From positions 81,692,096 to 81,756,095 of the forward strand of contig JACMZG010000008.1 of NCBI GenBank assembly GCA_018340805.1: a stretch of DNA of 64,000 nt, read 5' to 3'. Origin of the DNA: Microvelia longipes (lineage: Eukaryota > Arthropoda > Insecta > Hemiptera > Veliidae). The notes below the pieces were generated by a model. It saw nothing but the letters and a program-made list of their open reading frames with translations. It was not told where the DNA came from and ran no database searches. Both the position numbers and the translations under genes were made by a program. Each line of letters starts with the position of its first letter. Position 1 is the stretch's first letter. This document shows, piece after piece, positions 24,233-35,840 of the stretch.

Positions 24233-24700
24233 ATGACACAAGGTAATTGTGCGGGAGACACCTAGGAAATGTGACAAGAAAAATGTAATGATACATCTGG
24301 GAACTGTTCCCAGATGTACTGGGAACAGTACATCTACTGGCTAGGCTCAGAGGGAGTCGGCGCCCTAAGACGTAACGAAACAGAGTGGGACATGACATTA
24401 TGTCGAGCCATTAATGATGACGAATGTCGAATGATGGCAAAGTTCCCAACTGAGCACCGCTCGTCTCTGGTAAGTATTTCACATTATATTCTTCGGAATT
24501 AATTGAAGGTCAGAGTAAGTTCAGGCTTTGTCGACGCCCTGAAGAGTTGGACGAAACGAAACTGAGTTGGACATGACATTATGTCGAGCCATCAATGATG
24601 ACGAATGTCGAATAATGGAACAGTTCCCAGATGTAGCATTGCTTCTAGCTAGTTACATTTCCTAGATGTCTCTCGCACAATTATATTGTGTCCACATTCA
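24233..24700. mobile_element. MITE-like element with about 70-bp terminal inverted repeats
   Basis: The left end TAATTGTGCGGGAGACACCT..GATACATCTGGGAACTG is inverted at the right end as CAGTTCCCAGATGTAGCATT..CTCGCACAATTA. The interior has two direct copies of a segment with GACATTATGTCGAGCCAT. Relatives lie at 8.25-8.53 and 55.68-55.88 kb. ORFs across it are not conserved between copies. Confidence 0.8.
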
Positions 24701-24869
24701 TGTTTTTCAAAACTCGGTAGTATCAAACAATACAAGTTCAATTAGATTCATGATTGATTATTAGTATGATTGTAAGGGTAAAGCAAAGCGAAAGGTATTT
24801 TATTAGCAGAATGATCCGAAATCATTTTAACACATAAATTTTATAAATCGTTTTAATAAAAAAATTAGT

Positions 24870-25607
24870 TTAAAAAAATCGGGTACGGGGTACCTCGGTA
24901 CTTTTCCTCACCACATTGGACTTTGCTCGTCCTTAAAATATACAAATAGCCGAATTGATACTACAGCACGTCTTCGAATTCGCTTAACTAGTCCTCAGAT
25001 AGGAAATACATAAGTTTTATTCCTAGCGGTCATCTATCCAGACACTGACCGTGACAGACAACAAAAACCGTGGTTATACTTGCCAAATTCAAAAGAAACT
25101 TAATGAGATATATTGTACTAAATTTAAACTCAATTAGATTATTTTTTAATTTTATACATTTTTTTTAAAAACCGCACACAAGTTATTCGATAAAAACTTG
25201 CACTGTTGGTGATAATAACACGAAACTTGGCACATATATTCGTGTTATAAATAACTACATGCGTGCTAAATCTTAGATCGACATCGGAAAACATTTTTCC
25301 ACGTTTTATGAATTTTCGAAATTTATGTTGTCATTATTGCGGGTTAATGAAGGCATAATTGTTTTTCCGATTAGCTCAACTAGACCTAAAGATTGATTTT
25401 TGCATCAAGTTTCAACTCTACAGCATAAATAGGCTGGGAGCTACGATGATAACAAACAAACACATATACAGACAGACTACTTTGTAAGAACCACTCAATA
25501 GGTCTTAAAACACATGAAACTGATATTTCAGGTGACACCCCAGTTTCAGATTATTTGCATACACAATACTTTTCCTATATACCAACATATAAATGAGGAA
25601 AAGTGAA
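24870..25607 (-). mobile_element. About 0.7-kb repeat of the ACTTTTCCTCAT family
   Basis: It runs from GGGTACGGGGTACCTC/ACTTTTCCTCA to AATGAGGAAAAGT, so the ends are short inverted repeats. Internal order: AGTTTCAACTCTACAGCATA, GGGAGCTACGATGATAAC, CACTCAATAGGTCTTAAAAC, CAGGTGACACCCCAGTTTC. Copies occur on both strands across the window. No ORF is shared between them. Confidence 0.75.
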
Positions 25608-25609
25608 AT

Positions 25610-26680
25610 TGGTTTGCACTCAAATAAGAATAAGAAGCAAAAAGAATTTCCTCCGCACCCCCTCGTCCTAATTGGCGATCTTGTAAGCTAATTTATTTTC
25701 CCCCAAATATATAAAAAGTATAGAGTTTAAGTAGCCAGAAGAAGAGTTAGGGAAGAAAGCATACATAGTAATCAAGTAGCAAAGCAGTAAAACGGAATTT
25801 CACTGACTAGGACAGCAAAAAATGTCGGCAAAAGATTATTGGTAATCAACAGAGCAGTGTTGAACATTTGGCTACCTAGTTGCAAACAGAATTGTAATTT
25901 TCTCAAAGATCAATAATAATAAAATGATTATAAACAAAAGACGCTAATACATAAACAATTGATAAGGATTTATTTTTATAACAAATCTTTTCTTTTTGAG
26001 GAGAAAAAAAAGAAACAGTTAAAGAACTTAACAAAACACTTCCGCTTTCTACTTTCTCAAAGAGATCAGATCAGGGAAGGCAAAGCTAAACAATCCTAAT
26101 AAAGCTAAAGTCTGTTTATAAACCTATAAATTGTTCATTGTTCTCATCTTTAAAAAAAATATCAGAAAAGTAAGCAAATATTGGCGCGCCTTTCAAAACA
26201 AAGTCTAATTAATATTATCTGCTTCATCTGGGATTCTACAAAGAGAATTAACTTTAAACCCTCAGGAATAAAATCTTGCAGACTCCCTCATAAATTTCAT
26301 TCCTTTTTGGCGATTTTTCATTAGAAATGAAACTCAATAGGTATTTGGTACGTCGAAATTTAAATAATATTCTTATCCATAAAATCACGGTACTTCTCAA
26401 TATAATCAATAGAATGAAATGTTTTCATTCGAATTTTTGGTCTTTATTTTTGGTTTTTATCGCCTTTGGACCGTTCATTCAGTTCAGCGCCCCAAAAACA
26501 TAAATAATGATCTTTTTCGTGGCGAAAAATATTAACCCTGAATTTCACAATTATTTTTTGACTCAGCAAACCGGGTTAATGACGTCACAAAATCTGATTT
26601 TCAATAGGGTTCGCGTCCTCCCCAAGGTCGATTTTTGTACAAAGTTTGATTAAAAAATATCAATCCGTTCGAAAGATTAA
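25610..26680. other. No gene seen
   Basis: AT-rich. Near 26560-26660 TTAATGACGTCACAAAATCT and TTTTTGTACAAAGTTTGA echo the interior of the ACTTTTCCTCAT family (compare 31.8 kb), so a fragment of it may extend here. Confidence 0.5.
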
Positions 26681-26681
26681 T

Positions 26682-26688
26682 ATATAAT

Positions 26689-26743
<55 letters not shown>

Positions 26744-26749
26744 TATAAG
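26682..26749. repeat. TA microsatellite
   Basis: Interrupted (TA)n. It is followed by a segment (26760-26860) with AAGGACCTCTGAGACAGAAT that recurs at 23.37 kb and, weaker, at 9.44 kb, a small dispersed repeat. Confidence 0.85.
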
Positions 26750-26880
26750 TTTCGCGAAACTATTTTTCGTCATCAAGGACCTCTGAGACAGAATTGTTGT
26801 GGTCCGAGATTTTATTCCCGCCATGACACTTATCATTAGCGAATTTCCAAGAATATGAAAGAAATTTCGCAAATATGAAT

Positions 26881-26922
26881 TGATGTGGCGACGTTTCGTT
26901 CAAGCTGGCCATAATCATGTCT
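26881..26922 (-). ncRNA. Degenerate hammerhead-like motif
   Basis: On the minus strand: CATGATTATGGCCAGCTTGA followed by ACGAAACGTCGCCACATCA. It is the same family as the copy at 34615-34653, but the stem II complement is broken (GGCC against GAAC). It is unlikely to self-cleave. Confidence 0.35.
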
Positions 26923-27166
26923 TAAAAAGAAAAGACAAAATCTACACTGTAGCAAATATAGGGTTTCATCAGATTTTTTGCTGATGAAACCCTTGCTTTA
27001 CCGAAATGACGGAAAATTTAATATTTTATTATTCCATTCTTTGACTTATAACATTAAACATTTAAACTAGAATAAAGACTTATTTATCATTTTATTTATT
27101 TGGAACAAAAACACAGGCGATAAAATAACAACATAGAGATAGTGGTAAAAGTTTGAAACACTGATA

Positions 27167-27861
27167 GTACAAGAGCCAGGCCTAAAAAATGTGACTCATT
27201 TTGTACTACTTCAAACCAAATTTTTATGAAAATATACTTTAAATTATGAATTAAAAACATAGTCTGCCTATCCAGAGTGGAGCCCTTCATATGAATAGGC
27301 TCACCCAAAATATTAGAAAATCGCACAAATTCCAGTTTTCTTGCAATAAGTGGTTGCAAAAGAGAACATTTTGTTAAGCTGATAAAACTTGCTATAAATA
27401 TAAGGTTTTTCGTCAAAATCGGATAACTGCAACTAAAGTTATGTCATTTGTTAAATGACAAAAAAATACACATAAAGTCACAATTTTTTCAAAGAAATTC
27501 CCTGACTTAAATAAATAACAATAACATAAATTAACAATTTTTTTGGTGTTTTTGAAAGAGCTATAACTTTGGTAGATCCCATTTTGATGGCTAAAGACTC
27601 GTTTTACAGAACATGTTATCAGATTTAAAAAATGTTATTTTCATGTTTTGCACACGACCCACAGCAGGGAACCACTTATTTCACAAAAACTGAAATTTTC
27701 GCGATTTTTATAACATTTTGAGCATGCGAAATCATATGAAGAGCTCCACTCTGGATAGGCAGACTATGTTTTTTCTTAATAATTTAAGGTATATTTTCAG
27801 AAAAAAATTGGTTTGAAGTAGTACAAAATGAGTCACATTTTTTCAGGTCCGGCTCTTGGAC
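27167..27861. mobile_element. Palindromic element with GTCCAAGAGCC ends, copy A
   Basis: Ends GTACAAGAGCCAGGCC and inverted CCGGCTCTTGGAC are bordered by TA. Arms share AAATGTGACTCATTTTGTAC, TACTTCAAACCAAAT, GTCTGCCTATCCAGAGTGGA, and inner TTCCAGTTTTCTTGCAATAA, all present inverted on the other side. The 695-bp length is almost equal to copy B (701 bp at 49.76 kb). The 106-codon minus-strand frame is in one arm and is not intact in copy B. Confidence 0.85.
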
Positions 27862-28299
27862 TATGAATAAGTTGGAGTAAAACATCAATTTTCTTTTCCT
27901 CAAAAACTCTTGGCAAAATGATCGGAAGAAAAAATATATACAACGAGATCATATTAAACACGAGAGACAAGTAGCAAGTATTGAATTACTGCGTGTGTTT
28001 TAAGAAAATACCCTAAAGTGTATTAATAATTCCCACAGCTACATTATACTCCAAGGTATAAAATCTGTTTCGAAGATTAATAACAGTAATTAAGATTTTT
28101 ATAATTAAGGAAAAACTCATACTAAAAACAGAAGTAAATTATAAGCATTTTTTATTTATTGTTTTTAAGATTATTTATAAAAATTATCAGGGGACTAAGG
28201 AAGGGACTTCACATGCAGTTCTTTTTAGCGGATATACAACAGAATATTAGGCTCGTTTTAAGCATTAATTTATTTTTTTTCTTCCTCATTTATATGGGA

Positions 28300-28455
28300 G
28301 GTATATAGGAAAAGTATCAAGTTAGCAATAAATGGGATGTCCCTGAATTATCTTTTTCAGGTGTTTCAAGACCTCCTGACTGGTTTTTACTAAGATGACT
28401 GTTATCATTGTAGCTGATAGTTTATTTATGCTAGAGAGATGACACGTAGTAAACG
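28300..28455 (+). repeat. Short fragment of the ACTTTTCCTCAT family
   Basis: ATTATCTTTTTCAGGTGTTT, CAAGACCTCCTGACTGGTTT and GCTAGAGAGATGACA follow the plus-strand order of the family (compare 41.88-42.03 kb). Confidence 0.5.
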
Positions 28456-28599
28456 TGTCTGTAATTGTGACAAAAAAAAATATTTTTGGTCTATTTGTGC
28501 TATCCAAAAAAACATGTTTATGTTTTTTTCGGAACCCGCAAATGACTTAGCAAAAATTTTAAAAATTCATAAATCCGGAAAAATTGATTTGATTGATTT

Positions 28600-29456
28600 A
28601 AATATAAATAAATCTTTATTTTTCATCAAATTTTATAAAAATAAAACATTAGAAAATTAGATACTTATAATAATAAATACTAAACTTACAAAGAGGTTGT
28701 GAACATATCTACAGGATTTAGTTTAAGGATCCCAAAATAATAGTTCTTTTAATACTTTGCTAATTAAAAGCTAATTAGAATTAAGCTTTTTCCATTTTAT
28801 GTTTGTTTTTTAGTATTAAAATACTCTGTCAGAGAATAAAAAGGGGTTGCTTCAAGGTAATTTTTCATAAATTTCTTAAATTGTTCCACTGTGAGATTCT
28901 TTATATTTTCTTCTACATGATTAAACAATTTAATGCCTAATACACTATGCCTCACTTCAGACTTGGATAACCTATGAGGAGGGATCATTAGTGTATTTTA
29001 ATTTTTTCTATTATAATTATGTGTTTGATTATTTTTATTGAATTTATTTATATTATTTTTTATGTAGTTTAATGAGCTGTATATAAATAAATTTGTAACC
29101 GTCATTATTTTAAATGTTTTATTACAATCCTTACAGGGAACATCGTACTTAGCTCCTGAAATGATCCTTATAATCTTTTTTGAATCAACAGGAATGTCTG
29201 TAGTATTTACATGGCCCCACAGGATTATACCATAGTTTATTTGACTTTGTACAATTGATTTATATGCCGTAACCATGGTTTCAGTAGGTACCTTGTACTT
29301 AAGCTGCGGTCTCCAAGTTAATTTCTCATCTAAGGTAATTCTTAAAAATTTTATATTATTTTGTTTTTTATTAACATTTAAGCTTAATAATAAAGTTTGT
29401 GTTTTTTCCATATTCATCTTAAAATAATTTTGAGAATTTTGAAAATAATTTGAGAT
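28600..29456 (-). pseudogene. 5'-truncated Jockey-like LINE: end of reverse transcriptase and 3' UTR
   Basis: On the minus strand the frame reads NYFKMNMEKTQTLLLSLN, KFLRITLDEKLTWRPQLKYK, then INYGIILWGHVNTTDIP, KKIIRIISGAKYDVPCKDC, NNQTHNYNRKN, a single in-frame TAA, and IPPHRLSKSEVRHSVLGIKL. This order is typical of the C-terminal part of Jockey/CR1-type reverse transcriptases (SYGILLWG, IRIISG, QTHNYNTR). About 20 residues are missing between KLTWRPQL and the TAYKS segment. The 3' UTR ends with AATAAAGATTTATTTATATT near 28600. Two ORFs here are one broken gene. It cannot encode an active element. Confidence 0.85.
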
Positions 29457-29699
29457 TTAGCATGCTTATTGTCATATGAGACCTACAAATGTGCAAATTT
29501 TAATTTCATTATAAGTATTAGTTTCATTTTTAGTTTTTGTTCGATCATAAAAGTTAAGCAGCATCAATCTATGTCTGTGCCAGGAGGACCGCAAGCCACT
29601 CACTGATTCAATGCTTGAAGACAAGGGAATCATGTCTTCATTTTAGACAAGCTTGCATCCTGATGTTTTAAAGAAAATTGGCACAGGCAATTTGGATCT

Positions 29700-29985
29700 T
29701 AAGCTTCCAGATTAATGCAGATTAATTAGTCTGGATTAATCTGAACATTGATCTGAAAATAAATAACACCAACAACCACGTCTCTCCACTAAGCTTAGTG
29801 GAAAGACATGGTTGTTGGTGTTATTTATTGTAAAGTACTCCACGGCGCTTTTAAAAGTCATGATCTGAAAAATTGATCTGATTGCTGAAAATCAATTGAA
29901 AAATTGATTCTGAAAAATTGATCCGATTAATCTGAAAATTGATGCAGATTAATTAATCTGGATTAATCCAGATCTCCTCCTTGGC
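29700..29985. repeat. Palindromic GATTAAT/GATCTGAAAA cluster around a short hairpin
   Basis: A perfect small hairpin (29758-29830; CACCAACAACCACGTCTCTC / inverse) is embedded in repeated TGATCTGAAAA and CAGATTAATTAGTCTGGATT words. The hairpin shares outer sequence with the 4.85-5.19 kb hairpin. Confidence 0.7.
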
Positions 29986-29989
29986 ACAG

Positions 29990-31315
29990 GCAAATTGGGC
30001 TCAGGCACATCAAAGCCAAATTATTTTGTAATTATTAACTTATATAGCATATTACAACAAAAAAATACATTGTTGGTACCAAGATTTAAATGGAGGAAGC
30101 CTAGTTTAGAGTGCTTTGAGTCCTTGTATCAAATCTGGACCATTTAATTAAAATAAGAGCCCCCTCCCCCCAAAAAAAAATCAAAATGACACCTTAAGTT
30201 CAAACCGGATTTGTGTCGCCCTTTCTGGTTTTAGGCCCGCTATTCTATAAAATTTTCCAAAGGGAATTCACTAAAACGAGTCACATTTATTGCTTTTACA
30301 ATAACTTCCCCGACTAAAGGATGCGGGGAAGCAATATGTAATTTTAAAATCAGGTTAACTTTAAAGGCTCTCGTTACATAAAAAAAGTTTAACAAAAGAA
30401 AATCAAAAAAACTGAATGAGGGAAAAGACCTTGAGACAGTTCCACGGTAGATTAGACAATTTTATACTTTAGAAATATCAGTCTGGACACTAGAAAGTGT
30501 TACACAAAATAAACTGCTCAATGAAAACAAAAATTAAAACTCAAAGGCTTTTAGAGACCATTTACACTAAAATATATTGCTAATCTAATAAAAAATCAAT
30601 AAATGCTCTTAAAAAAAACAAGTATCCTCGTTTAATAAATTTATTAATTTCAATCTATACTAAAAGTAATAGATAATTATAATAACTGAGTACTACAGTT
30701 TTCAAAAGCAAAAAAATATAAAATATATGTTTTAATGTTTTTTCACCCACTACCTTAGGTATAAAGGAAAAGTATTGTGTTTATCTTAAACATTTGAAAC
30801 CGAAGTTTCATGAAAACTGCTTCAGGCAATTTTATGACATTCTGAGTGGTTCTTATCATACGTGTGTGTGTGAGTACGTATGCTTGTTGGGTGTGTCTTT
30901 CTCACACACAACTCTAACACTAGAGAGTTGAAACTTGTCACAAAAATTACACTTTATGTCTAGTTGTTTTGCCTGGAAGATAATTTATTTTAGACCGTGT
31001 CAAAATTTGTTGAAAGTCAAAATTTCTACAGATTGAAACTAAAATTTTTAAGTGAAATTTTGTAACTATTTTATTCTGAGGTCGATGATAAGAAGACTGT
31101 CTTAAGCTTTGAGTAAGACAGTCTTTATGACATTCTGAAGATGGGCGAAGCGAGACTAAAGACATGACATCACAGACTTGGAATTCATATTTTATTCTGA
31201 GGATGAGCAAAGTGAGTCCCAACTTGTAAGAGAAAGTACTAAGATACCCCAAACCAATTTTTGTTGTTTAGCTTTTTATAAGCTTTCAACTTTTCCAAAA
31301 CCAAAAATAAACCAA
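29990..31315. other. No gene; fragments of the ACTTTTCCTCAT family
   Basis: 30745-30960 follows the family order on the plus strand (GGAAAAGTATTGTGTTTATC ... AGAGAGTTGAAACTTGTCAC). The remainder is AT-rich. A short hairpin of AAGACTGTCTTA lies near 31090-31130. Confidence 0.5.
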
Positions 31316-31319
31316 AGAT

Positions 31320-32012
31320 AAAAATCGGGAACGAGGTACCCGATTTTAAAATTTTTTAACTTTTCTTCATCCCATCGGATTTGCTAAGCTTTCATCCCCT
31401 ATACTTTGGACTTGCTCCGCTTGTTCTCAGAATAAACAATTCATCAGATATATACTATAAAACCTCTTTAGACTCCCCTCGCTCGTCCTCAGATAGTAAA
31501 TACATTTGTTTCGTTCTCAACAGTCACCCATCAAGCACTAACTACGCTTGATACAGCTTAACTTTAATGATCTAACCAAAATCATGGATATACGTGAGCT
31601 AAATTTCAACATAATTACATTATTTTCCAATTTTTTAAAAAACGTACACAAGTTGTTTGATAAAATTCATACTAATGCTGATAATGAAATAAAAATTGGC
31701 ACATATGTTAGTCTTATACATGGCAACATGGGTGTCAATTTTCACTCCGATCACATAATTTTTCCGCATTTTATGATTTTTCAAAATTTTTGCAAATCAT
31801 TATTGCGGGTTAATGACGTAATAAAAAAATAAAAAATCTGAATAGCACAACCACAGCGGTAGACAGATTTTTGTACAAAGTTTCAACAATCTTGCATAAA
31901 TACATTGGGAGGTACGGTGATAACAGACAACTTTGTGACAACCACTTAGGAGGCGTTAAAAACACCCAAAACGGATAATATTTACCTACGGTATAAATGA
32001 GGAAGAGTAATG
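31320..32012 (-). mobile_element. About 0.7-kb repeat of the ACTTTTCCTCAT family
   Basis: Begins with GGGAACGAGGTACCCGATTT and AACTTTTCTTCATCCCATCG, ends AAATGAGGAAGAGTA. The internal order matches 24.87-25.61 kb. The 94-codon plus-strand frame inside it is disrupted in other copies. Confidence 0.7.
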
Positions 32013-32014
32013 GT

Positions 32015-33330
32015 AAAGAATAAAATATAAAAAAATTAATGACAAGTCTGTTCTTACAGAAGTCAATTTGGTAGAAGTGACTATTTTTGCAAATGTGGAA
32101 TTAAGTGTAAAATTATTTTTTTATGGATTTAATATTAGTGCGTCTATAATTCCCCACCTGATTTGATATACTAGAACAAAAATGTGTTGGCACAGGTAAA
32201 CAATATTCTAAATAAGATATTTATAAAGCCATTTATAAGATAGAGATGAAACTTAATGATGATGGGGGTGCGGGACACAGTGGTTCAACTCCCTGGTTTG
32301 AGGTGGTTCTAAAAAATAGGGGCTAATTGCATCAGCTAACACATCGAGCGCTACTTTTCACCTTGTACAGCCGTTATCAATATTGTTATCAGTTTTAAAT
32401 CGAGACATCTATGTTTTAAAAGACCGTAAACAAGACAATTTTTAACTTATATATGAACAATTTTAGTTGTTTATAGGACTATTTGTTTGAAAAATAAGAT
32501 AAGTTTAGCATTTTTTCCTTTATAAGGACAAATAGAAACACAATTAACACCCAAATTAATTTTGATTTCTGCACGTCATGGTTATCATGATATCAGGTCT
32601 AATTAAAAATAACACATCATTTATATTTTATTATATTTTATAAAAATTTTACATTTAAAATAATTAATACAATTTTTAACTTTGTTGAAGATCCATTTAA
32701 ATAATTTTAATCTTGAAAATGAAGAAATAATTATTTTATATATGCTCTACAAGGTGAACCAACCTGCCTCTAGTGGAGAAACGGTGAACTTAAAGCAGGC
32801 CCACCTAAAACAGCTTCCCCCAGCCGGGGGAATCGGACCACTGTGTCCTGTGTACCCCACCACTATTGTATGAATTTCTACATCACTTTATATGAAACTA
32901 TTCTATTGGTGTTTTATTTATTTTACCTTTTCTACTGTAGCGCTTTTAATTTGATAAAACTCCTTCATAATGAATAAATTTTAAAAGGACTTAAAATTCT
33001 TTAGTAAAATAGTTATTAGTAATTACCTAAATAACACAAAGATAAATACATACTAATTAAAACTAACAAATAAAACTATTAAAACTAATAAAAATCACAT
33101 AAAATGTCACAGAATCATTAAAAAATTAAATTTAAATCTTCAAATTAAAAAGTAAATACCTCATAAAAAAATTTAATGATTTTGCGATATTTTATTTGAT
33201 TTTGTTAGTTTAAAGAGTTTAATTCGTTATTTTTAATTAGTATGAATCCTCTTGGTTTTTAAATAAGCCTGAAGATTTTACCAAAATATATAGCAAGAAA
33301 GAATAAAAAGTTTCACCACAGTTAAAGATT
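32015..33330. other. No gene seen; two tRNA-B-box-like words
   Basis: GGGACACAGTGGTTCAACTC (32274, plus) and the diverged AGGACACAGTGGTCCGATTC on the minus strand near 32830 are similar and look like fragments of a small tRNA-derived SINE. The 63-codon frame at 32682 crosses the second of these. Confidence 0.4.
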
Positions 33331-33344
33331 TTATTAAAAGTAAA

Positions 33345-33795
33345 GCAGAGGGCTTTCAACCTAACAAGAGATCATCATCAGTGCCTATTAAACAAATAAG
33401 ACAAAAAATGTCAAAACAAAACCTATACATAAAATTACAAATTATACCAAAGAAAACAGAAAAATTACAGAAATGGAGTGATAAATAAATAAAATATAAA
33501 TATATTACTGTTGAGCAGAGATTAAATTGTTGGAAAGAGAGGTTTTAAAACTTCAATTTTTTACTTTAATCTCTGCTCAACTGCAATATATTTATATTTT
33601 ATTTATTTATTTATATTTTATTTATTTATATTTTATTTATTTATATTTTATTTATCCATTTATTTTTTATTTATTTATTCATTTATCACTCCATTTCTGT
33701 AATTAATCTGTTTTCTTTGGTATAATTTGTAATTTTATCTATAGGTTTTATTTTGACATTTTTTGTCTTTTTTGTTTAATGATGATACAAAATAA
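33345..33795. repeat. Palindromic element with a hammerhead-like motif in one arm
   Basis: Arms of about 170-200 bp (GACAAAAAATGTCAAAACAA ... GAGCAGAGATTAAA and its inverse) surround a short loop at about 33525-33560. The right arm carries an added TTTATTTATATTT tandem stretch. The left outer edge has the minus-strand motif CTGATGATGATCTCTTGTTA + GGTTGAAAG (33351-33385). Confidence 0.75.
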
Positions 33796-33799
33796 AATA

Positions 33800-34610
33800 T
33801 TTAAACTGTGGAGAGACTTGTTATTCTTTCATTCTATTACAATGGACTCCATTCATCCTCATTCTAAATCAACAAAATATATAGCTTTTACCTTATTATT
33901 TTTTTAGTAATTACTAATAGAATTGGTAATATATTACTATAAAATGCTATAAGATTTTTAAACATTTAATGATTAATCTAGCTATCTTTTAGCACAATTT
34001 TTGTACTTCATTCCTACCAAGGACCCTTCTCAAGACTATGATCCTGATATATTTAATATTTGAAGGAGACAGAGGTTGTAAAAGAAGGCAAAGACTTTAT
34101 TAAGAAACAATATTTCAGAGAAAACATTTGCTCTGCTCCGCTCTACTTACAGGTCCGTGACTAATTCAACACAACACCTTTCCTTCCCTTCGTATTTTAT
34201 TTTATTCAAAATAGCCTCCACCTTCTTTAAAACTTTTAAAAGAAAGAAAAGAAAATCTCAGCTAGTTTATAATAGTTTCTTTTAAAGAGACCTTAACATC
34301 AGATGAAAATGTTGGTCAAAAGATATGATATTAATAAAGAGGAAACAGTAATCTTACAAAGGAAGGCAAAGTCTTTATTAAGAAATGATAAAGACTTATG
34401 ATTGTTTTATTTCTTGTTAGCTAGTTTTTTAATATGCCTTATTTAATTTTTAATTATTTTCTGATAAAACCCTACATTTACAACAGGGTGGATTTTGCTT
34501 TTTCTTTTTAAGGTAACTATTGTGTTTTTAAATTTATTTTGCTTGGTTGAGTAGTTCTAATTCTTTAAATTCTTTTTTTGGTTGTATTTATGTTAATTAA
34601 ATATATTTCT
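33800..34610. other. No gene; duplicated AAAGAAGGCAAAGACTTTAT
   Basis: AAGGCAAAGACTTTATTAAG at 34088 and AAGGCAAAGTCTTTATTAAG at 34362 mark a short duplicated repeat, probably a retroelement end. Nothing coding was seen. Confidence 0.5.
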
Positions 34611-34614
34611 TTTT

Positions 34615-34653
34615 AGGCATGATTATGGCCAGCTTGGCCGAAACGTCGCCACA
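34615..34653 (+). ncRNA. Hammerhead-ribozyme-like motif (best stem II)
   Basis: GGCATGATTATGGCCAGCTT followed by GGCCGAAACGTCGCCA. Stem II is GGCC-AGCTT-GGCC, then GAAA, a minimal stem III C...G, UC, and GCC able to pair with upstream GGC as stem I. The first core box is degenerate (ATGATTA instead of CTGATGA, including the catalytic G), so activity is doubtful. Confidence 0.45.
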
Positions 34654-34935
34654 TTAATTCATTTTTTTTTATTACCCATTCTTGGACTATCAACATTAAA
34701 AATAAAAAAAATAAAAAGAAATGATATTACAGACAAAACATGAAGGTATCCGGTCTCATATTTCAGGTATCATTGAAAAACAAGGGCATCCCATTGTTTA
34801 AACTTGAGTATCTTGGAAACTGTAAGGGCTAAAATATGAACAAATGATGAAATTGCCCAAGCCCAAAGTTAGGCTTTCACAATCCTTCCTCTTTTTACAG
34901 ATGATAGAAAGCAAAAAAATTTAAATTTTCTAAAG

Positions 34936-35145
34936 AATAGCATATAATGGGAAAACTCCTGTAAAGGACGATATAGTGTTGGTCGAAGACAAAGACAACC
35001 GTCCCAGACAACACTGGAGAATCGGGAAAATCACCGATTTAATAAAGAGTGAGGATGGAAACATAAGAACTGCATGGAAGGAGAAGGAAAGAAGATAAAA
35101 AGGAGTGTTAATCAGCTATATCCTCTGGAGGTTAGCTAACCTAAT
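34936..35145 (+). pseudogene. BEL/Pao-type retrotransposon C-terminal remnant
   Basis: The frame reads AYNGKTPVKDDIVLVEDKDN, RPRQHWRIGKITDLIKSEDG, NIRTAW, then a frameshift and IKRSVNQLYPLEVS-stop. The order 'D-VL-ED...W-IG-I...GxxRxA...KRSVxxLYPLE' is the C-terminal domain downstream of integrase in BEL/Pao polyproteins. Nothing of gag, protease, RT or integrase core was seen, and no LTR pair was identified. The frameshift and truncation make it a dead fragment. Confidence 0.75.
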
Positions 35146-35149
35146 CCAT

Positions 35150-35840
35150 CGCATCTCATCAGTGTCTTACCATCATCAGGACGTTCAAATTCTATCATCG
35201 GCGGTAGTGTTGCTAAGCAAGAAATACTTGTCTATTTTTATACATTTTTATTTGTTTTTACTTTATTTTTAAATTTGTGACATTATTACATTGAAGTTTG
35301 AAGGAAATTGGTTTTTAATCATTAGATTTAGAAAAGAGAAAAAATCACGCTTCCAAAGCAGGTGCAGCCACCTTGTTTTACTATTGTAAATGTAAACAAA
35401 CTATTAACGGTTCACAACATTTTGTTTTTATAACATTTTTTTTTAAATAATTTTTTAAATGAGTAAGAAATATTTTGGTCACATCCGGCTGAGGTATTTA
35501 ATTATTCTTTAAATATTAGGTTTGATTTAATTTGTATTAAGGCCATATATGAAAGTACGAAAACACGCTAAAAATTAAAACTCACCTAATGTTACTTGAG
35601 GCTGTAAAATTAAAAACGAAAAAGGTAAATCCTATAAAACGCACGCACAGCTATTCCAATTTCACCGATTCTTTTTATTTTTGAGCCAGCTGTCAGTTGA
35701 TCACACATATCTGGTTTTTATTACACAAGTTTTTATAAGAGTTAGTTATAAGGATCCCCTGGTGGGATTTCTCTTAATCAAAATTTTATAATATTATTTG
35801 TTTTTATTCTTTCATCTTCTTTAATAATATACATTACTTT
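35150..35840. other. No gene seen
   Basis: It may include the 3' LTR of the BEL/Pao fragment just upstream, but no inverted TG...CA ends or duplicate could be confirmed. Confidence 0.5.

Noticed and set aside
27096..27416. 106-codon minus-strand ORF
   Set aside because: Falls across the arm of a palindromic element; the frame is not kept in the sister copy at 49.8 kb.
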